Below are positions 15,976-25,327 of a stretch of 64,000 nucleotides of DNA, piece by piece (position 1 is the first letter of the stretch; each line of letters opens with the position of its first letter). The DNA comes from Pseudoalteromonas sp. N1230-9. GTDB taxonomy: Bacteria; Pseudomonadota; Gammaproteobacteria; Enterobacterales; Alteromonadaceae. The notes beneath the pieces are model-generated. The model was not told the DNA's origin. It saw nothing but the letters and a program-made list of their open reading frames with translations, and ran no database searches. Location: NCBI RefSeq assembly GCF_032716425.1, contig NZ_CP090419.1, positions 649,501 to 713,500 on the forward strand, in the 5' to 3' direction. The translations under genes were made by a program, and so were the position numbers.

Positions 15976-17799
15976 ATGAGAAATAACAATCCATTACATC
16001 AAGTTTCTACGCCACGTAGACGCTTTGTACAAGGATTAGCTGCTGGCGGTGTATTAGCTGCTTTTCCAAGTGTTCTTCATGCAGCTTCATCTTTGCTTGC
16101 TGGAACTTCAACAGGTACTGCGCCCGAACTAAGTGGGGAAGTCATAGATCTGGTGATAGATGAGTCACCAGTAAACTTCACAGGTGTTGTAAGAATGGCT
16201 ACAACAATCAATGGCTCAATACCAGCTCCTACCTTGCGCCTCAGAGAAGGTGATGACGTTACTATCAGGGTAACGAATAAATTATCAGTGCCGAGTTCAA
16301 TTCATTGGCATGGGATCATTCTTCCGTATCAAATGGATGGCGTACCGGGTATTAGCTTTAAAGGTATAATGCCGGGTGAAACCTTTGTTTATAAATTTAA
16401 GCTGCAACAAAGCGGCACATATTGGTATCACTCACACAGTGGTTTTCAAGAAATGACAGGTATGTACGGCGCATTAATTATTGAGCCAAGAGAAAAGGAT
16501 ATTATTAGTGCTGACAATGAGCATGTCATCCAATTGTCTGATTGGACTGATGATGACCCAATGGATTTGTTTCGCAAGTTAAAAGTACAGAGCGATGTAT
16601 TTAACTTTAATCAACCTACTGTTCCAGAGTTTTTTGATGACATTTCAAATAGCAGCGTTTCAAATGCGCTACAACGCCGGGAAATGTGGAATAAAATGAG
16701 AATGAACCCTACAGATCTTGCAGACTTATCAGCATCTGCAATGACTTTTTTAATGAATGGTTGTGCGCCTTTGACAAATTGGCGTGGAATGTTTAAAGCT
16801 GGCGAAAAGGTTAGGCTTAGATTTATTAACGGTTCTAGCAATACGTTTTTTGATGTAAGAATACCTGAGCTGAAGTTAACAGTTGTACAAGCTGATGGAC
16901 AAAATGTTGAACCTGTGACAGTAGATGAATTTAGATTTGGTCCCGGTGAAACTTATGATGTACTTGTCGAGCCAAAAAATGACGCATATACGATTTTTGC
17001 ACAAAGCATGGATCGCTCAGGTTATGCTAAAGGTACTTTATCAATGGCACCTAACGTTGATGCACCAGTACCTTCTTTAGACCCCGTTGAGTGGTTAACG
17101 ATGACAGATATGATGGGCAATATGACCCATGATAGTGTGCATTCTACAATGGCTGATACGGCAGGTATGTGGGGCATGAATTCTAATAAAATGGATCATA
17201 GTGCAATGGGTCATGGAGCGATGGCAATGGATCATAGTAAACATGGAATGACTAAAAACCCATTAGCTGTTGCTAGCACTAAAGTGCGTCATGCAAAAAC
17301 AGAGTATGGAGCTTCTGTTGATATGCGTGTTGATATGCCTAGAACAAACCTTGATGATCCCGGTATAGGTTTACGTAAAAATGGACGCCGTGTTTTAACA
17401 CTTGCAGATTTACATTCTCTTGAGGGAATTACAAGCCAGCAAGAGCCTGAGGCTGAAATTGAATTACATTTAACTGGAAACATGGAGCGTTATAGCTGGT
17501 CATTTGATGGCTTGGAATTTGGAAAAAGCACGCCAGTTCACATGAAGCATAATCAACGTTTAAGAGTTATTTTACAAAACGATACAATGATGACACATCC
17601 AATGCACCTGCATGGTATGTGGAGCGATTTGGAGAATGAAAAAGGTGATGTACAGGTTCGTCGCCATACTATCCCTGTACAACCAGCGCAAAGAATTAGT
17701 TTTTTAACAACACCTCATGACGTAGGTCGCTGGGCATGGCATTGCCATTTATTATTCCACATGGATGCAGGTATGTTTAGAGAGGTAGTTGTATCATGA
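15976..17799 (+). CDS. copA: Multicopper oxidase CopA/PcoA
   Basis: A 607-residue periplasmic multicopper oxidase. The Tat signal is RRRFVQGLAAGG (residues 12-23). The four copper-ligand segments are intact: SIHWHGI, GTYWYHSHSG, HPMHLHGMW, and WHCHLLFHMDAGM with the type-1 Cys. A Met/His-rich insert (MDHSAMGHGAMAMDHSKHGM, residues about 411-430) resembles the PcoA metal-binding segment. It oxidises Cu(I) to the less toxic Cu(II) in the periplasm. The stop overlaps the copB start (ATGA). This gene should not be confused with the P-type ATPase at 20453-22789, which is also often called copA. Confidence 0.95.
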   Translation: MRNNNPLHQVSTPRRRFVQGLAAGGVLAAFPSVLHAASSLLAGTSTGTAPELSGEVIDLVIDESPVNFTGVVRMATTINGSIPAPTLRLREGDDVTIRVTNKLSVPSSIHWHGIILPYQMDGVPGISFKGIMPGETFVYKFKLQQSGTYWYHSHSGFQEMTGMYGALIIEPREKDIISADNEHVIQLSDWTDDDPMDLFRKLKVQSDVFNFNQPTVPEFFDDISNSSVSNALQRREMWNKMRMNPTDLADLSASAMTFLMNGCAPLTNWRGMFKAGEKVRLRFINGSSNTFFDVRIPELKLTVVQADGQNVEPVTVDEFRFGPGETYDVLVEPKNDAYTIFAQSMDRSGYAKGTLSMAPNVDAPVPSLDPVEWLTMTDMMGNMTHDSVHSTMADTAGMWGMNSNKMDHSAMGHGAMAMDHSKHGMTKNPLAVASTKVRHAKTEYGASVDMRVDMPRTNLDDPGIGLRKNGRRVLTLADLHSLEGITSQQEPEAEIELHLTGNMERYSWSFDGLEFGKSTPVHMKHNQRLRVILQNDTMMTHPMHLHGMWSDLENEKGDVQVRRHTIPVQPAQRISFLTTPHDVGRWAWHCHLLFHMDAGMFREVVVS

Positions 17800-18656
17800 G
17801 AAAATTAATACTAACCAATACGTTAAAACTATTATTAATAGGTTTGCCCCTTATAAGTGTATCTGTATCTGCAAAAGATGAGATGACTGAGATGGGTGAT
17901 TCTAAAATGCAAGCACAAGGTGGAGATGCACCTAAAGATGCTAGAGACCCTCATGCTTATGCCGCAGGTACAACATTGACTGAAGGTCCTTATGCACTCA
18001 ATAGCGACAAACGACTGACTTTGGCAGATGAGCATTCATTTTACGCGCTACTAGGGGATCGTCTTGAATATAATGAGCAAACAAACGCAGGTGTTTTTGA
18101 CTTTCAGGCATGGTATGGCACTACTTTTGATAGATTAGTCATCAAAACTGAAGGAGATTTTAGCGAAGGTAATTTAGAGGAGAACCAAACAGATTTTCTA
18201 TGGGGCCACGCAATATCTGCTTATTGGGATACACAAGTCGGTATTCGACTTGATTACAATAACGAAGGTGAAAACCGCAAATGGCTAGCTTTTGGTTTAC
18301 AAGGTCTAGCCCCCTACTGGTTTGAAATTGATATGACTGCGTATTTAGGAGAGCAAGGTAATAGTGCATTTTCGATCGAAGCTGAGTATGAGCTATTACT
18401 TACTCAAAAGTTAATTGTTCAACCACGAGCAGAGTTGACGCTTTACGGTAAGGATGACGTCCAAAATAACCTTGGTAGTGGCTTGTCTAGCAGTGCTATT
18501 GGTTTTCGGGTTCGTTATGAGTTTACCCGCCAGTTTGCTCCCTATGTTGGCGTTGAGTGGACAAATAAATTTGGTAATACAGCCGACTTTGCGAAGTTAA
18601 ATGGGCAAAGTACTCGTGATACTGCTTTTGTTGCAGGTATCAAGTTCTGGCTCTGA
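17796..18656 (+). CDS. copB: Outer membrane copper resistance protein CopB
   Basis: A 286-residue protein with a signal peptide ending at VSA, a short Met-containing N-terminal segment (MTEMGDSKMQAQGG), then a beta-barrel region with alternating hydrophobic strands ending in the aromatic/hydrophobic FWL, typical of outer membrane insertion. CopB pairs with multicopper oxidase CopA in Pco/Cop systems. The Met-rich segment is shorter than in plasmid CopB proteins. It overlaps copA by four bases and ends the operon, followed by a terminator. Confidence 0.9.
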   Translation: MRKLILTNTLKLLLIGLPLISVSVSAKDEMTEMGDSKMQAQGGDAPKDARDPHAYAAGTTLTEGPYALNSDKRLTLADEHSFYALLGDRLEYNEQTNAGVFDFQAWYGTTFDRLVIKTEGDFSEGNLEENQTDFLWGHAISAYWDTQVGIRLDYNNEGENRKWLAFGLQGLAPYWFEIDMTAYLGEQGNSAFSIEAEYELLLTQKLIVQPRAELTLYGKDDVQNNLGSGLSSSAIGFRVRYEFTRQFAPYVGVEWTNKFGNTADFAKLNGQSTRDTAFVAGIKFWL

Positions 18657-18686
18657 TGTGAAGAAATACTATATTGACTTGATGAG

Positions 18687-18724
18687 AGCTACCGCAACTA
18701 TATTGATGGTAGCTTTCGTTTTTT
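18687..18724 (+). terminator. Terminator after the cus/cop operon
   Basis: AGCTACC (18687-18693) pairs with GGTAGCT (18708-18714) over a 14-base loop, followed by TTCG and a run of six T (18719-18724). It closes the plus-strand block that began at 4304. Confidence 0.7.
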
Positions 18725-18726
18725 GG

Positions 18727-19301
18727 GATTTAAACCATTTTAGTTATGTTAGGAAAGGCCTAGCTAATAGTTTTTTTGGAAAGAACTAAGAGCAGTAATA
18801 GTAAGCTACTTCTTGTTTTCAGTCGGTGCCAGTCTGGTGTATACCTATCAAGGTGGAATATCAGCTAAGAAGTAAAGTTGGCGAATGGTTAAGGTTAAAG
18901 AGTCAAGGCAAAAAACATCGCCATTGAAAGACCTACAATAGGCCATTTTATCACTTTTGATGAACGGGAATTGGATGTGCCCGGGATAGAACCGATTGTT
19001 GCAAAGTACAGCGCTTAAAGCTGAACAATTGGAAAAATGATCCCTTACTCAATACCTAATTATGAGCGTAGGGTTTTTATTTCTTTTAATGGTGCTCATG
19101 CTTGGCTTCAATCTCATGAGTATAAATTAGACACCCCTTTTATACTTGTGAAGTTTAAGCTGTTTAAAAAAGTAAAAAGTAAAAAGTAAAAAGTAAAAAG
19201 TAAAAAGTAAAAAGTTTAGGTTTTAGTTCAAAGGTTGATCAAGATCATAAAATTATTTTTATAAAGTGGCTAATATTGTAGGTGCTAAAGAAGGAATGAT
19301 A
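18727..19301. other. Gene-poor stretch with unidentified coding scraps
   Basis: I find no intact gene in these 575 bases. Two short open stretches read like protein remnants: one around 18940-19018 (contains GHFITFDERELDVPG and ends at a TAA near 19018), and one around 19037-19188 (contains YERRVFISFNGAHAWL, ending inside the heptamer repeat). I cannot name their source. The region lies between two copper operons and may be a rearrangement scar. Confidence 0.4.
19167..19215. repeat. Seven tandem copies of AAAAAGT
   Basis: Seven perfect 7-bp units fill 49 bp about 87 bases upstream of the second CopL-like gene. Copy number of such an array can change by slippage. It could alter spacing of upstream control elements, but no promoter is clearly tied to it. 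Confidence 0.95.
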
Positions 19302-19724
19302 ATGTTTGGACTTTTCAGGTGGTTTAAAATAGTAATAATAACTGTGTTGCTTACGCAGCATGGCTTTGCTATTGCTAAACCAATGAATTGTGAAGAGCAT
19401 CATAATGGCTCATCCGACACGCATATTATACAACCAAGCAAAAATATGCATCATCAATCAATGATTGACAATAGTCACTATCACACTGAAAATTCGCAAG
19501 ATTCTAAAAACCGTCATGGTGATGAAGACTGTGAAAAATGTAAAGCTGGTGATTGTGTTTGTTGTGAAGGCGGTTTTTGTACAAGCTTTCATTTAAATGC
19601 CTATCTTGTGGAAGCGCAAGACGAAGGTATTTGCAATATTCATTCTGAGCTAATTCTACAGCGTACACCCCTACCAAAATCTGGTATCCATCTCTTACTT
19701 TATCGTCCACCAATTATTGGCTAA
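19302..19724 (+). CDS. Second CopL-like Cys/His-rich exported protein
   Basis: A 140-residue protein with a signal peptide (VIITVLLTQHGFAIA). The mature region is rich in His and Cys: CEEHHNGSSDTH, then EDCEKCKAGDCVCCEGGFC, ending LLLYRPPIIG. The Cys cluster and C-terminal YRPP match the protein at 4304-4669, though overall similarity is low. ATG 19302 is preferred because AAGAAGGA lies six bases upstream; ATG 19296 and GTG 19266 are alternatives. It stands before the MerR-controlled copper ATPase operon. Confidence 0.72.
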   Translation: MFGLFRWFKIVIITVLLTQHGFAIAKPMNCEEHHNGSSDTHIIQPSKNMHHQSMIDNSHYHTENSQDSKNRHGDEDCEKCKAGDCVCCEGGFCTSFHLNAYLVEAQDEGICNIHSELILQRTPLPKSGIHLLLYRPPIIG

Positions 19725-19838
19725 TCACAGGATCAGTGCGTCTTTTTTTCGCCACTCCCATCAAAAATAGAATGACTTATTCATTGATTTAAATAATCAA
19801 TTGTTTTGAACGATTAGTACGATATTTGGAAAGGCATT

Positions 19839-19952
19839 ATGAAAATGCTCAAGTTATTGCCATTTACAGTAATTAATACTGTCGATTTTGGCCGAGATTC
19901 CTCTTTTTACCAAAAATTAGTTTTTAGCTTTTGCATTATTAATCACGAATAA
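19839..19952 (+). CDS. Possible 37-residue small ORF
   Basis: An ATG at 19839 follows AAGG at a suitable distance (19831-19834) and opens a 37-codon frame, MKMLKLLPF at its start and FCIINHE at its end. It fills part of the 306-base gap between the CopL-like gene and the MerR gene. It could be a truncated signal peptide remnant or a leader. There is no further support. Confidence 0.2.
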   Translation: MKMLKLLPFTVINTVDFGRDSSFYQKLVFSFCIINHE

Positions 19953-19956
19953 TCAC

Positions 19957-19987
19957 TTGACCTGTGTCTTAGACACAGGTCTAAGCT
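19957..19987 (+). promoter_or_regulatory. MerR-type promoter of the copper ATPase operon
   Basis: TTGACC (19957-19962) and TAAGCT (19982-19987) are separated by 19 bp, the long spacer that MerR-family activators correct by twisting DNA. The spacer carries a near-perfect dyad, CCTGTGTC-TTA-GACACAGG (19961-19979). It lies 44 bases before the MerR start at 20031, so the regulator and ATPase are probably co-transcribed and autoregulated. Confidence 0.85.
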
Positions 19988-20030
19988 GTAGGTGAGATTA
20001 CAAACTTAGGTGAAGAACTAAGGAGTGAAC

Positions 20031-20444
20031 ATGAAAGTTGCAGAGCTGGCAAAAAGCCTTGGAACGACTGCTGATACGGTGCGCTATTACTCGCGATTGG
20101 GATTGTTAAAACCTGCTAAGTCAGTGAACGGCTACAAGTCATACTCGAATAAAGAAGTATCGAGACTTAAATTCATTTTAAGTGCCAGAAACCTTGGTTT
20201 TTCTGTTGCAGATATCAAGCAAATTCTTAATGAATCTGAAGATGGTAAAAGTGCGTGCCCATTAGTCAGAAGCCTGATCAAAGAGAGGCTTGAAGAAACA
20301 GAAAAACAGTTTCAAGCAATGTTGGCACTTCGAGGAAAAATGTCTTCAGCTCTTTCTCAATGGGAAGAAATGGAAGACAAAGCGCCGACTGCAAACATGG
20401 TTTGTCATCTCATCGAAAACTTTGAGCAAATTAAAAAGGCATAG
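20031..20444 (+). CDS. MerR-family heavy-metal regulator (copper operon)
   Basis: A 137-residue MerR-family activator with winged helix-turn-helix at residues 1-70 ([30 protein letters not shown]), dimerisation helix about 78-115 and a metal-site Cys near residue 79 (SACPLVRSL). A second Cys-His lies near the C-terminus (MVCHLIENF). AAGGAG before ATG 20031 fixes the start; the GTG at 20025 overlaps that ribosome site. It lacks the C-x7-C loop typical of CueR, so its metal specificity is not certain. Copper is inferred from the P-type ATPase eight bases downstream. Confidence 0.9.
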   Translation: MKVAELAKSLGTTADTVRYYSRLGLLKPAKSVNGYKSYSNKEVSRLKFILSARNLGFSVADIKQILNESEDGKSACPLVRSLIKERLEETEKQFQAMLALRGKMSSALSQWEEMEDKAPTANMVCHLIENFEQIKKA

Positions 20445-20452
20445 GAGGAAAA

Positions 20453-22789
20453 ATGGTGACTACTAATACAAATATAGAAACCGAATCAGGCTGTTGCTGT
20501 CAGGCAAAAGCTCAATCCTCTTCGTGTAAAAGTAAGGAGAATACGTTGGAGAAAGTATCACATAACCAACAGCTCATCATTGAAGGAGCTGGGTGTGCTA
20601 GCTGTGTAGGCAAAATTGAAGGGGCGTTAAAGGCAACTCTTGGTGTAGTCAGTGCGGAAATGAATTTTGCTGATAGGACTGTAACAGTTTCTGGGACAGC
20701 TAAGACAGAAGAATTGATCAAAGCTGTTGAGTCTGTGGGGTATAACGCGAAGCCAATTGATGATAGCTCGGCAGCAGATGCGCTTGACGAGAAAGAAGCG
20801 GCTGATTGGGCATATTATAAAAAACTAATGCGCGATACGTTTATTGCCCTTTCACTCGGTGTTCCTTTGATGATCTACAGCATTGTGGTTGGAGAAATGA
20901 CGGTTGAAACAAACCTTGAACGCATGTCTTGGCTGGTTGTAGGCATTTTAACTTTTGGTGTTATGTATTTTTCAGGTAAGCATTTTTATGTTGGCGCTTG
21001 GAAAAGCTTTAAAAACCACTCCGCTAATATGGACACTTTAATAGCTTTAGGAACAGGTACAGCTTGGGTGTATTCGATGGTTGTCGTGTTTGCACCTGAC
21101 GCCGTTCCATTAATGGCACGGCATGTTTATTTTGAAGCTACCGCCATGATCATTGGCTTAATTGATTTAGGTCTGGCATTAGAAATAAAAGCCAGAGGTA
21201 AAACCTCTGAGGCCATTAAGCGTCTTATCGGCTTGCAGGCCAAAACGGCAACCGTAGTTCGTGATAGCAAAGAAGTTCAGATTGGTATTGAGCAGGTTTT
21301 ACTTAACGATATTGTAAAGGTAAAACCGGGCGAAAAAATTCCCGTCGATGGTGTGGTATTGGAAGGGCACACCTCTATTGATGAGTCCATGCTGACAGGC
21401 GAGCCTATGCCTGTTGAAAAAGCCGAAGAAGATGAGGTTGTCGCTGGTACTTTGAACAAATCAGGCATGATTATGTTTAAAGCCACACGTGTTGGAAAAG
21501 ACACGGCGCTTGCGCAAATCATCAATATGGTGAAACGAGCACAAAATTCTAAACCGCCGATTGGCCGCTTGGCTGATGTTATTTCAGCTTTTTTCGTTCC
21601 TGTTGTCATGATCATCTCTGTGTTAAGTGCGCTAGCATGGCTTAACTTTGGACCTGAGCCAGCAATTGCTTTTGCCATCGTATCAGCAACTACTGTACTC
21701 ATTATTGCCTGCCCATGTGCTTTGGGCTTGGCAACGCCCATGTCTGTCATGGTCGGAGTAGGAAAGGCCGCAGAAGCAGGCGTGCTAATTCGCAACGGTG
21801 AAGCACTGCAAACCGCCTCTAAAATCACTGCCATGATTTTAGATAAAACGGGCACTATTACTGAAGGGGCACCTAAGGTAACCGATATTGTTTTAGCAAA
21901 AGCTACGGACGAAAAAGACGTACTACAGCTTGCTGCAAGTTTAGAGAGCGGCTCAGAGCACCCTTTAGCGCAAGCGATTGTTGAAAGTGCGTTAGATAAG
22001 GATATTGAGTTACTAAAAATTGAAGCGTTTAACGCCATTACGGGTTTTGGTGTAGAAGCAAACTGCAACAATAAAGCCCTGCTTTTCGGAAACGATAAAC
22101 TAATGAAGTTAAAAGGCATAGACCTCACAGGCTTTGTTGAACAAGCGCAGTCTTTAGCCAAAGAAGCCAAAACACCTATGTACTTTGCTGTAGATGGTGA
22201 ACTTGCAGCAATCATTGCTGTTGCAGATCCTATCAAGTCAGACTCAATCTCTGCTATCAAACGACTTCAGGCTAATGGTATACGCGTCATCATGTTAACG
22301 GGTGATAACAAGGAAACCGCTGCTGCTGTTGCCAAAAAAGCGGGTATTAGTGAGTTTCTTGCTGAAGTGCTGCCAGAAGATAAAGCCAACAAGGTGAAAG
22401 AGCTACAAGAAGGCGGCGAAATTGTTGGTATGACAGGAGATGGCATCAACGATGCTCCTGCGCTAGCGTTAGCCGATGTTGGCTTCGCCATAGGCACAGG
22501 GACTGATGTAGCTATCGAAAGTGCTGACATTACCCTAATGCGTGGTTCACTTCATGGCCTAGCTGATGCCATAGCGGTAAGCAAAGCTACTTTACGAAAT
22601 ATAAAACAAAACTTGTTTGGCGCGTTTGTCTATAACGTAGCCGGGATTCCTTTTGCTGCGGGGGTTCTATATCCCTTCTTTGGCATTCTGCTTAGCCCTG
22701 TAATTGCAGGTGCTGCAATGGCGTTTTCGTCATTGACTGTAGTGTCAAATGCAAATCGACTTCGCTTGTTTAAAGCAAAAGAGCATTAA
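20453..22789 (+). CDS. copA: Copper-translocating P-type ATPase
   Basis: A 778-residue P1B-type ATPase. A Cys cluster ([17 protein letters not shown], residues 12-28) precedes one HMA domain with GCASC (residues 47-51). Eight membrane helices follow, with TGEP near 315, the ion-channel motif [10 protein letters not shown] near 420, phosphorylation site DKTGT near 464 and GDGIND near 662. The CPC motif together with the HMA domain indicates Cu(I)/Ag(I) export from the cytoplasm. AGGAGG precedes ATG 20453. The extra N-terminal Cys cluster is not standard and may be a second metal-docking site. Confidence 0.96.
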   Translation: MVTTNTNIETESGCCCQAKAQSSSCKSKENTLEKVSHNQQLIIEGAGCASCVGKIEGALKATLGVVSAEMNFADRTVTVSGTAKTEELIKAVESVGYNAKPIDDSSAADALDEKEAADWAYYKKLMRDTFIALSLGVPLMIYSIVVGEMTVETNLERMSWLVVGILTFGVMYFSGKHFYVGAWKSFKNHSANMDTLIALGTGTAWVYSMVVVFAPDAVPLMARHVYFEATAMIIGLIDLGLALEIKARGKTSEAIKRLIGLQAKTATVVRDSKEVQIGIEQVLLNDIVKVKPGEKIPVDGVVLEGHTSIDESMLTGEPMPVEKAEEDEVVAGTLNKSGMIMFKATRVGKDTALAQIINMVKRAQNSKPPIGRLADVISAFFVPVVMIISVLSALAWLNFGPEPAIAFAIVSATTVLIIACPCALGLATPMSVMVGVGKAAEAGVLIRNGEALQTASKITAMILDKTGTITEGAPKVTDIVLAKATDEKDVLQLAASLESGSEHPLAQAIVESALDKDIELLKIEAFNAITGFGVEANCNNKALLFGNDKLMKLKGIDLTGFVEQAQSLAKEAKTPMYFAVDGELAAIIAVADPIKSDSISAIKRLQANGIRVIMLTGDNKETAAAVAKKAGISEFLAEVLPEDKANKVKELQEGGEIVGMTGDGINDAPALALADVGFAIGTGTDVAIESADITLMRGSLHGLADAIAVSKATLRNIKQNLFGAFVYNVAGIPFAAGVLYPFFGILLSPVIAGAAMAFSSLTVVSNANRLRLFKAKEH

Positions 22790-22800
22790 GGAGAAACACG

Positions 22801-23154
22801 ATGATGTTAATTAACTTATTAGGCTTAGTGTTAATCGCACTGATTGTTTGGTGGTTTTGGCTATACAAACCCAATAAAACAATTGTTCAAGGTAATGAAG
22901 TACTCATTGAAGTGAGGGATGGCGTGTATTCACCATCCTCAATCCAAGTGTCTGCTAGTCAACCTGTCACTCTGAAGTTTATGCGCAAAGATCAATCACC
23001 CTGCGCTGAAACAATGCTTATTCCATCATTGGAGGTAAGCGAGCAGCTTAAATTAAATGAAATTACTCAAATTACCTTATTGAACTTATCACCGGGAGAG
23101 CATGAGTTTCATTGTCAGATGCAAATGTATCGCGGTGTCTTAAAGGTTGTTTAG
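22801..23154 (+). CDS. Membrane-anchored cupredoxin-domain protein
   Basis: A 117-residue protein with one N-terminal membrane helix (residues 4-22) and a single cupredoxin-like domain outside. Likely ligands are Cys in SPCAETM and the His-Cys-Met set in GEHEFHCQMQMYRG. It sits eleven bases after the ATPase in the same operon and may receive or buffer exported copper. A decayed copy of its C-terminal half lies at 27985-28164, so this gene was duplicated in the history of the element. Confidence 0.82.
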   Translation: MMLINLLGLVLIALIVWWFWLYKPNKTIVQGNEVLIEVRDGVYSPSSIQVSASQPVTLKFMRKDQSPCAETMLIPSLEVSEQLKLNEITQITLLNLSPGEHEFHCQMQMYRGVLKVV

Positions 23155-23158
23155 GAGG

Positions 23159-23506
23159 ATGAAAAAAGTGACCGCCATTTTCGATGAAATGGTGTTAACA
23201 CGAGTAGAAGAGGCACTACTTTCACATGGCTATAAAGGCTTTACCATTCATAAAGCAACGGGCAGAGGTGCATATGCTGATACTTACAACAGAAATCACT
23301 TATCAGCACATATAGTTATGACAATTTATGTTGCTTTTGATGATGCAGAACATGTTGCTAAAGTTTTGCTTGATGCAGCGTATACCAACGTTGAAGGAGA
23401 AGGACTAGTTAGTATCTCCCCTGTGGATAATCTCTTCTGGATAAATTCTAAGTCTGAAGCTTCAGCGGAAAATTTAAGGTCAATAGGAGGCCAATATGAA
23501 AAATGA
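23159..23506 (+). CDS. PII-like small signalling protein
   Basis: A 115-residue protein starting MKKVTAIFDEMVLTRVEEAL, which matches the first strand and helix of PII proteins, followed by GYKGFTIHKATGRG and a glycine-rich loop. The fold is ferredoxin-like, forming trimers in known PII relatives. PII-like proteins encoded beside metal efflux pumps form a recognised group. The start is ambiguous: ATG 23159 directly abuts AGGAGG, while GTG 23168 has ideal spacing but would remove MKK. It could sense nucleotide or metal state and act on the ATPase, which is inference. Confidence 0.78.
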   Translation: MKKVTAIFDEMVLTRVEEALLSHGYKGFTIHKATGRGAYADTYNRNHLSAHIVMTIYVAFDDAEHVAKVLLDAAYTNVEGEGLVSISPVDNLFWINSKSEASAENLRSIGGQYEK

Positions 23507-23831
23507 GCACCCTAAATTTTGGTCAACACCCACGGGTTGGGCTGCATTGGTGCTTATTGCCGCAGCCACCTATTTTTTAATCTTTGAACATGGACAGCAT
23601 GTACTGCAATTTCTTCCTTATTTGATTTTATTGCTATGCCCGTTGATGCACGTATTTATGCATGGCAGTCATGGCAAACATGGCCACGATCATTCACATG
23701 CGCCTGATGAGAAAAAGGAAGAGAGCTTTCAAGAACTCACGGATAAAAATGCTGCCTATCGTGACGGCTACATACAAGGTTTAGAAGAAGGACGTAAGGA
23801 ATCACATAAAAAGGAGAACAGTGATGAATGA
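23496..23831 (+). CDS. DUF2933 membrane protein, His-rich
   Basis: A 111-residue small membrane protein with two hydrophobic segments (about 14-28 and 36-52), then a His-rich stretch HGSHGKHGHDHSH and a charged C-terminal tail. This arrangement matches DUF2933. It overlaps the end of the PII-like gene by eleven bases. In many proteobacterial copper clusters DUF2933 is found with PII-like and ICMT-family genes, as here. Metal binding by the His stretch is likely, but its function is not known. Confidence 0.82.
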   Translation: MKNEHPKFWSTPTGWAALVLIAAATYFLIFEHGQHVLQFLPYLILLLCPLMHVFMHGSHGKHGHDHSHAPDEKKEESFQELTDKNAAYRDGYIQGLEEGRKESHKKENSDE

Positions 23832-24489
23832 GACATATGATTATGGCTTATGGTCAATGGTGATACTGAACTCAGCAATTTTTATCTTTTTTGCCTTTAG
23901 TTTTGTCAAACCAAAAACATCTACTGATTGGCGAAGCCTTGGAGCGTTCTCCGCCTTTATTGTTGCCCTATTTACTGAAATGTATGGCTTTCCTTTAACT
24001 ATCTATTTTCTGTCGGGGTGGCTGACGGAGACCTATCCAGAAGTAAATTTCTTTGCGCATGAGAATGGGCATTTATTACATACTTTCTTTGGATTTCAAG
24101 GTGATGCCCATTGGGACCCATTTCATATAGTGAGTATGGTGTTTATTGTTGCAGGTTTCTTTATGTTGTCTTCAGCATGGAATGTATTGCATCACGCGCA
24201 AAAGCATCATCAATTGGCTACAACTGGATGGTATGCAAGGTGTCGCCACCCACAGTATGTAGCTTTCATTCTAATCATGTTCGGCTTTTTATTGCAGTGG
24301 CCGACAATCCCAACACTTGCGATGTTTCCGATCTTAGTCGTTGTTTACGTCAAGCTAGCGAAACGCGAAGAAGCACAGGCGATTGCTGAATTTGGTTCGG
24401 AGTACCACAGGTATATGGAATCGACACCAAGTTGGATCCCAAGTTTTAATAAAAGTGTAGAAGGTAAAAATCATGAAAACGTTAACTAA
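23824..24489 (+). CDS. ICMT/PEMT-family membrane methyltransferase-like protein
   Basis: A 221-residue polytopic protein with about five membrane helices. The C-terminal half carries the isoprenylcysteine carboxyl methyltransferase / phospholipid methyltransferase pattern: GWYARCRHPQYVAFI, then a helix pair and REEAQAIAEFGSEYHRY. ATG 23824 is chosen over GTG 23821 because AAGGAG at 23811-23816 is seven bases upstream. Bacterial members recur in copper operons without a known substrate. A His-rich segment (EVNFFAHENGHLLHTFFG) is unusual for the family and may bind metal. Confidence 0.82.
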   Translation: MNETYDYGLWSMVILNSAIFIFFAFSFVKPKTSTDWRSLGAFSAFIVALFTEMYGFPLTIYFLSGWLTETYPEVNFFAHENGHLLHTFFGFQGDAHWDPFHIVSMVFIVAGFFMLSSAWNVLHHAQKHHQLATTGWYARCRHPQYVAFILIMFGFLLQWPTIPTLAMFPILVVVYVKLAKREEAQAIAEFGSEYHRYMESTPSWIPSFNKSVEGKNHENVN

Positions 24490-24895
24490 ATCAATTTTAT
24501 TTATTAGTTCACTACTGATAACCACTAGCTCATTTGCCCAAAACAATGAGCATAAACATGAAGGTGCGAACAAAGCTGATATGCATCAAGGCATGACAAT
24601 ACCACATGAGAACATGGGAGAAATGCATAAAAAAATGATGGAAATGAAAAAGGAAGTCCATGCCATTAAAACTGAAAAAGATCCTGACAAGCAACAGCAG
24701 ATGATGGTTGAACATCACCGTTCAATGATGAAGATGATGCAATCCATGCACAAAAATATGGAAGAAATGCCAATGCATCAACAAATCAAGATGACTGAAC
24801 ATCATTTAGAAATGATGGAGAACATGATGCCGCAGATGAACCGGAAAATGGAAGAAATGAAAGATAGCAATCAACAGCATTCACACAAACATTAG
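24473..24895 (+). CDS. Met/His-rich exported protein
   Basis: A 140-residue protein with a signal peptide ending SSFAQ, and a mature region extremely rich in Met, His, Glu and Lys (HKKMMEMKKEV, HHRSMMKMMQSMHKNM, HSHKH at the end). It is predicted to be helical, with Met and His spaced to bind several Cu(I) or Ag(I) ions, as in periplasmic copper sponges. It overlaps the ICMT-like gene by 17 bases. No family is recognised with certainty. Confidence 0.8.
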   Translation: MKTLTKSILFISSLLITTSSFAQNNEHKHEGANKADMHQGMTIPHENMGEMHKKMMEMKKEVHAIKTEKDPDKQQQMMVEHHRSMMKMMQSMHKNMEEMPMHQQIKMTEHHLEMMENMMPQMNRKMEEMKDSNQQHSHKH

Positions 24896-24905
24896 GAGAA
24901 AAATT

Positions 24906-25277
24906 ATGAGCGATTTAGATCATAGAGTTGGCGTTAGAGAGCAAAATTTAGTTGTTCGAAATCTAAAGCTTAGCAATGTCACAGAAGAAAGCTGTGACGA
25001 GTTAGTAAAAGAAATAGATCAGCTTTTTGGTATAGATGAAGTTAGTTACAACATCAAAGAAGGTGAAATACACCTTGCCTATGATGCCGCAAACGTAAGC
25101 CTTGATGGGATTGAGGAGGTAATCCGTAAGTATGGCGCAGATGTTCATGATGATTGGTGGACACATACTAAAGAAAGTTACTATAAATTTGTTGATCAGA
25201 ACATCAAAGATAACTCTGTTCATAAGCCTTGGAGTTGTCATCAAGCACCTTCGGGGGCTGGCCGGAAAAACAAATGA
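24906..25277 (+). CDS. HMA-like fold protein lacking CxxC
   Basis: A 123-residue cytoplasmic protein. Residues about 14-85 follow the beta-alpha-beta pattern of heavy-metal-associated domains (NLVVRNLKLSNVTEESCDEL, then IDEVSYNIKEGEIHLAYD), but the usual CxxC site is replaced by NVTEE. The C-terminal tail has WWTHTKE and KPWSCHQAP, with a Cys-His that could bind metal instead. AGGAG lies before ATG 24906. It belongs to the copper operon. It could be a chaperone-like partner for the ATPase or have a structural role only. Confidence 0.68.
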   Translation: MSDLDHRVGVREQNLVVRNLKLSNVTEESCDELVKEIDQLFGIDEVSYNIKEGEIHLAYDAANVSLDGIEEVIRKYGADVHDDWWTHTKESYYKFVDQNIKDNSVHKPWSCHQAPSGAGRKNK

Positions 25278-25327
25278 ATTCATAAAAAAGTGTATAGATA
25301 ATTAGTTAGTCAAATGAGGTAACAGTG

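Noticed and set aside
21277..22260. Long open frame on the minus strand inside the copper ATPase gene
   Set aside because: It lies opposite a well-defined P-type ATPase with all motifs, is rich in Ser/Thr/Ala as expected of an antisense shadow, and shows no family resemblance or ribosome site.
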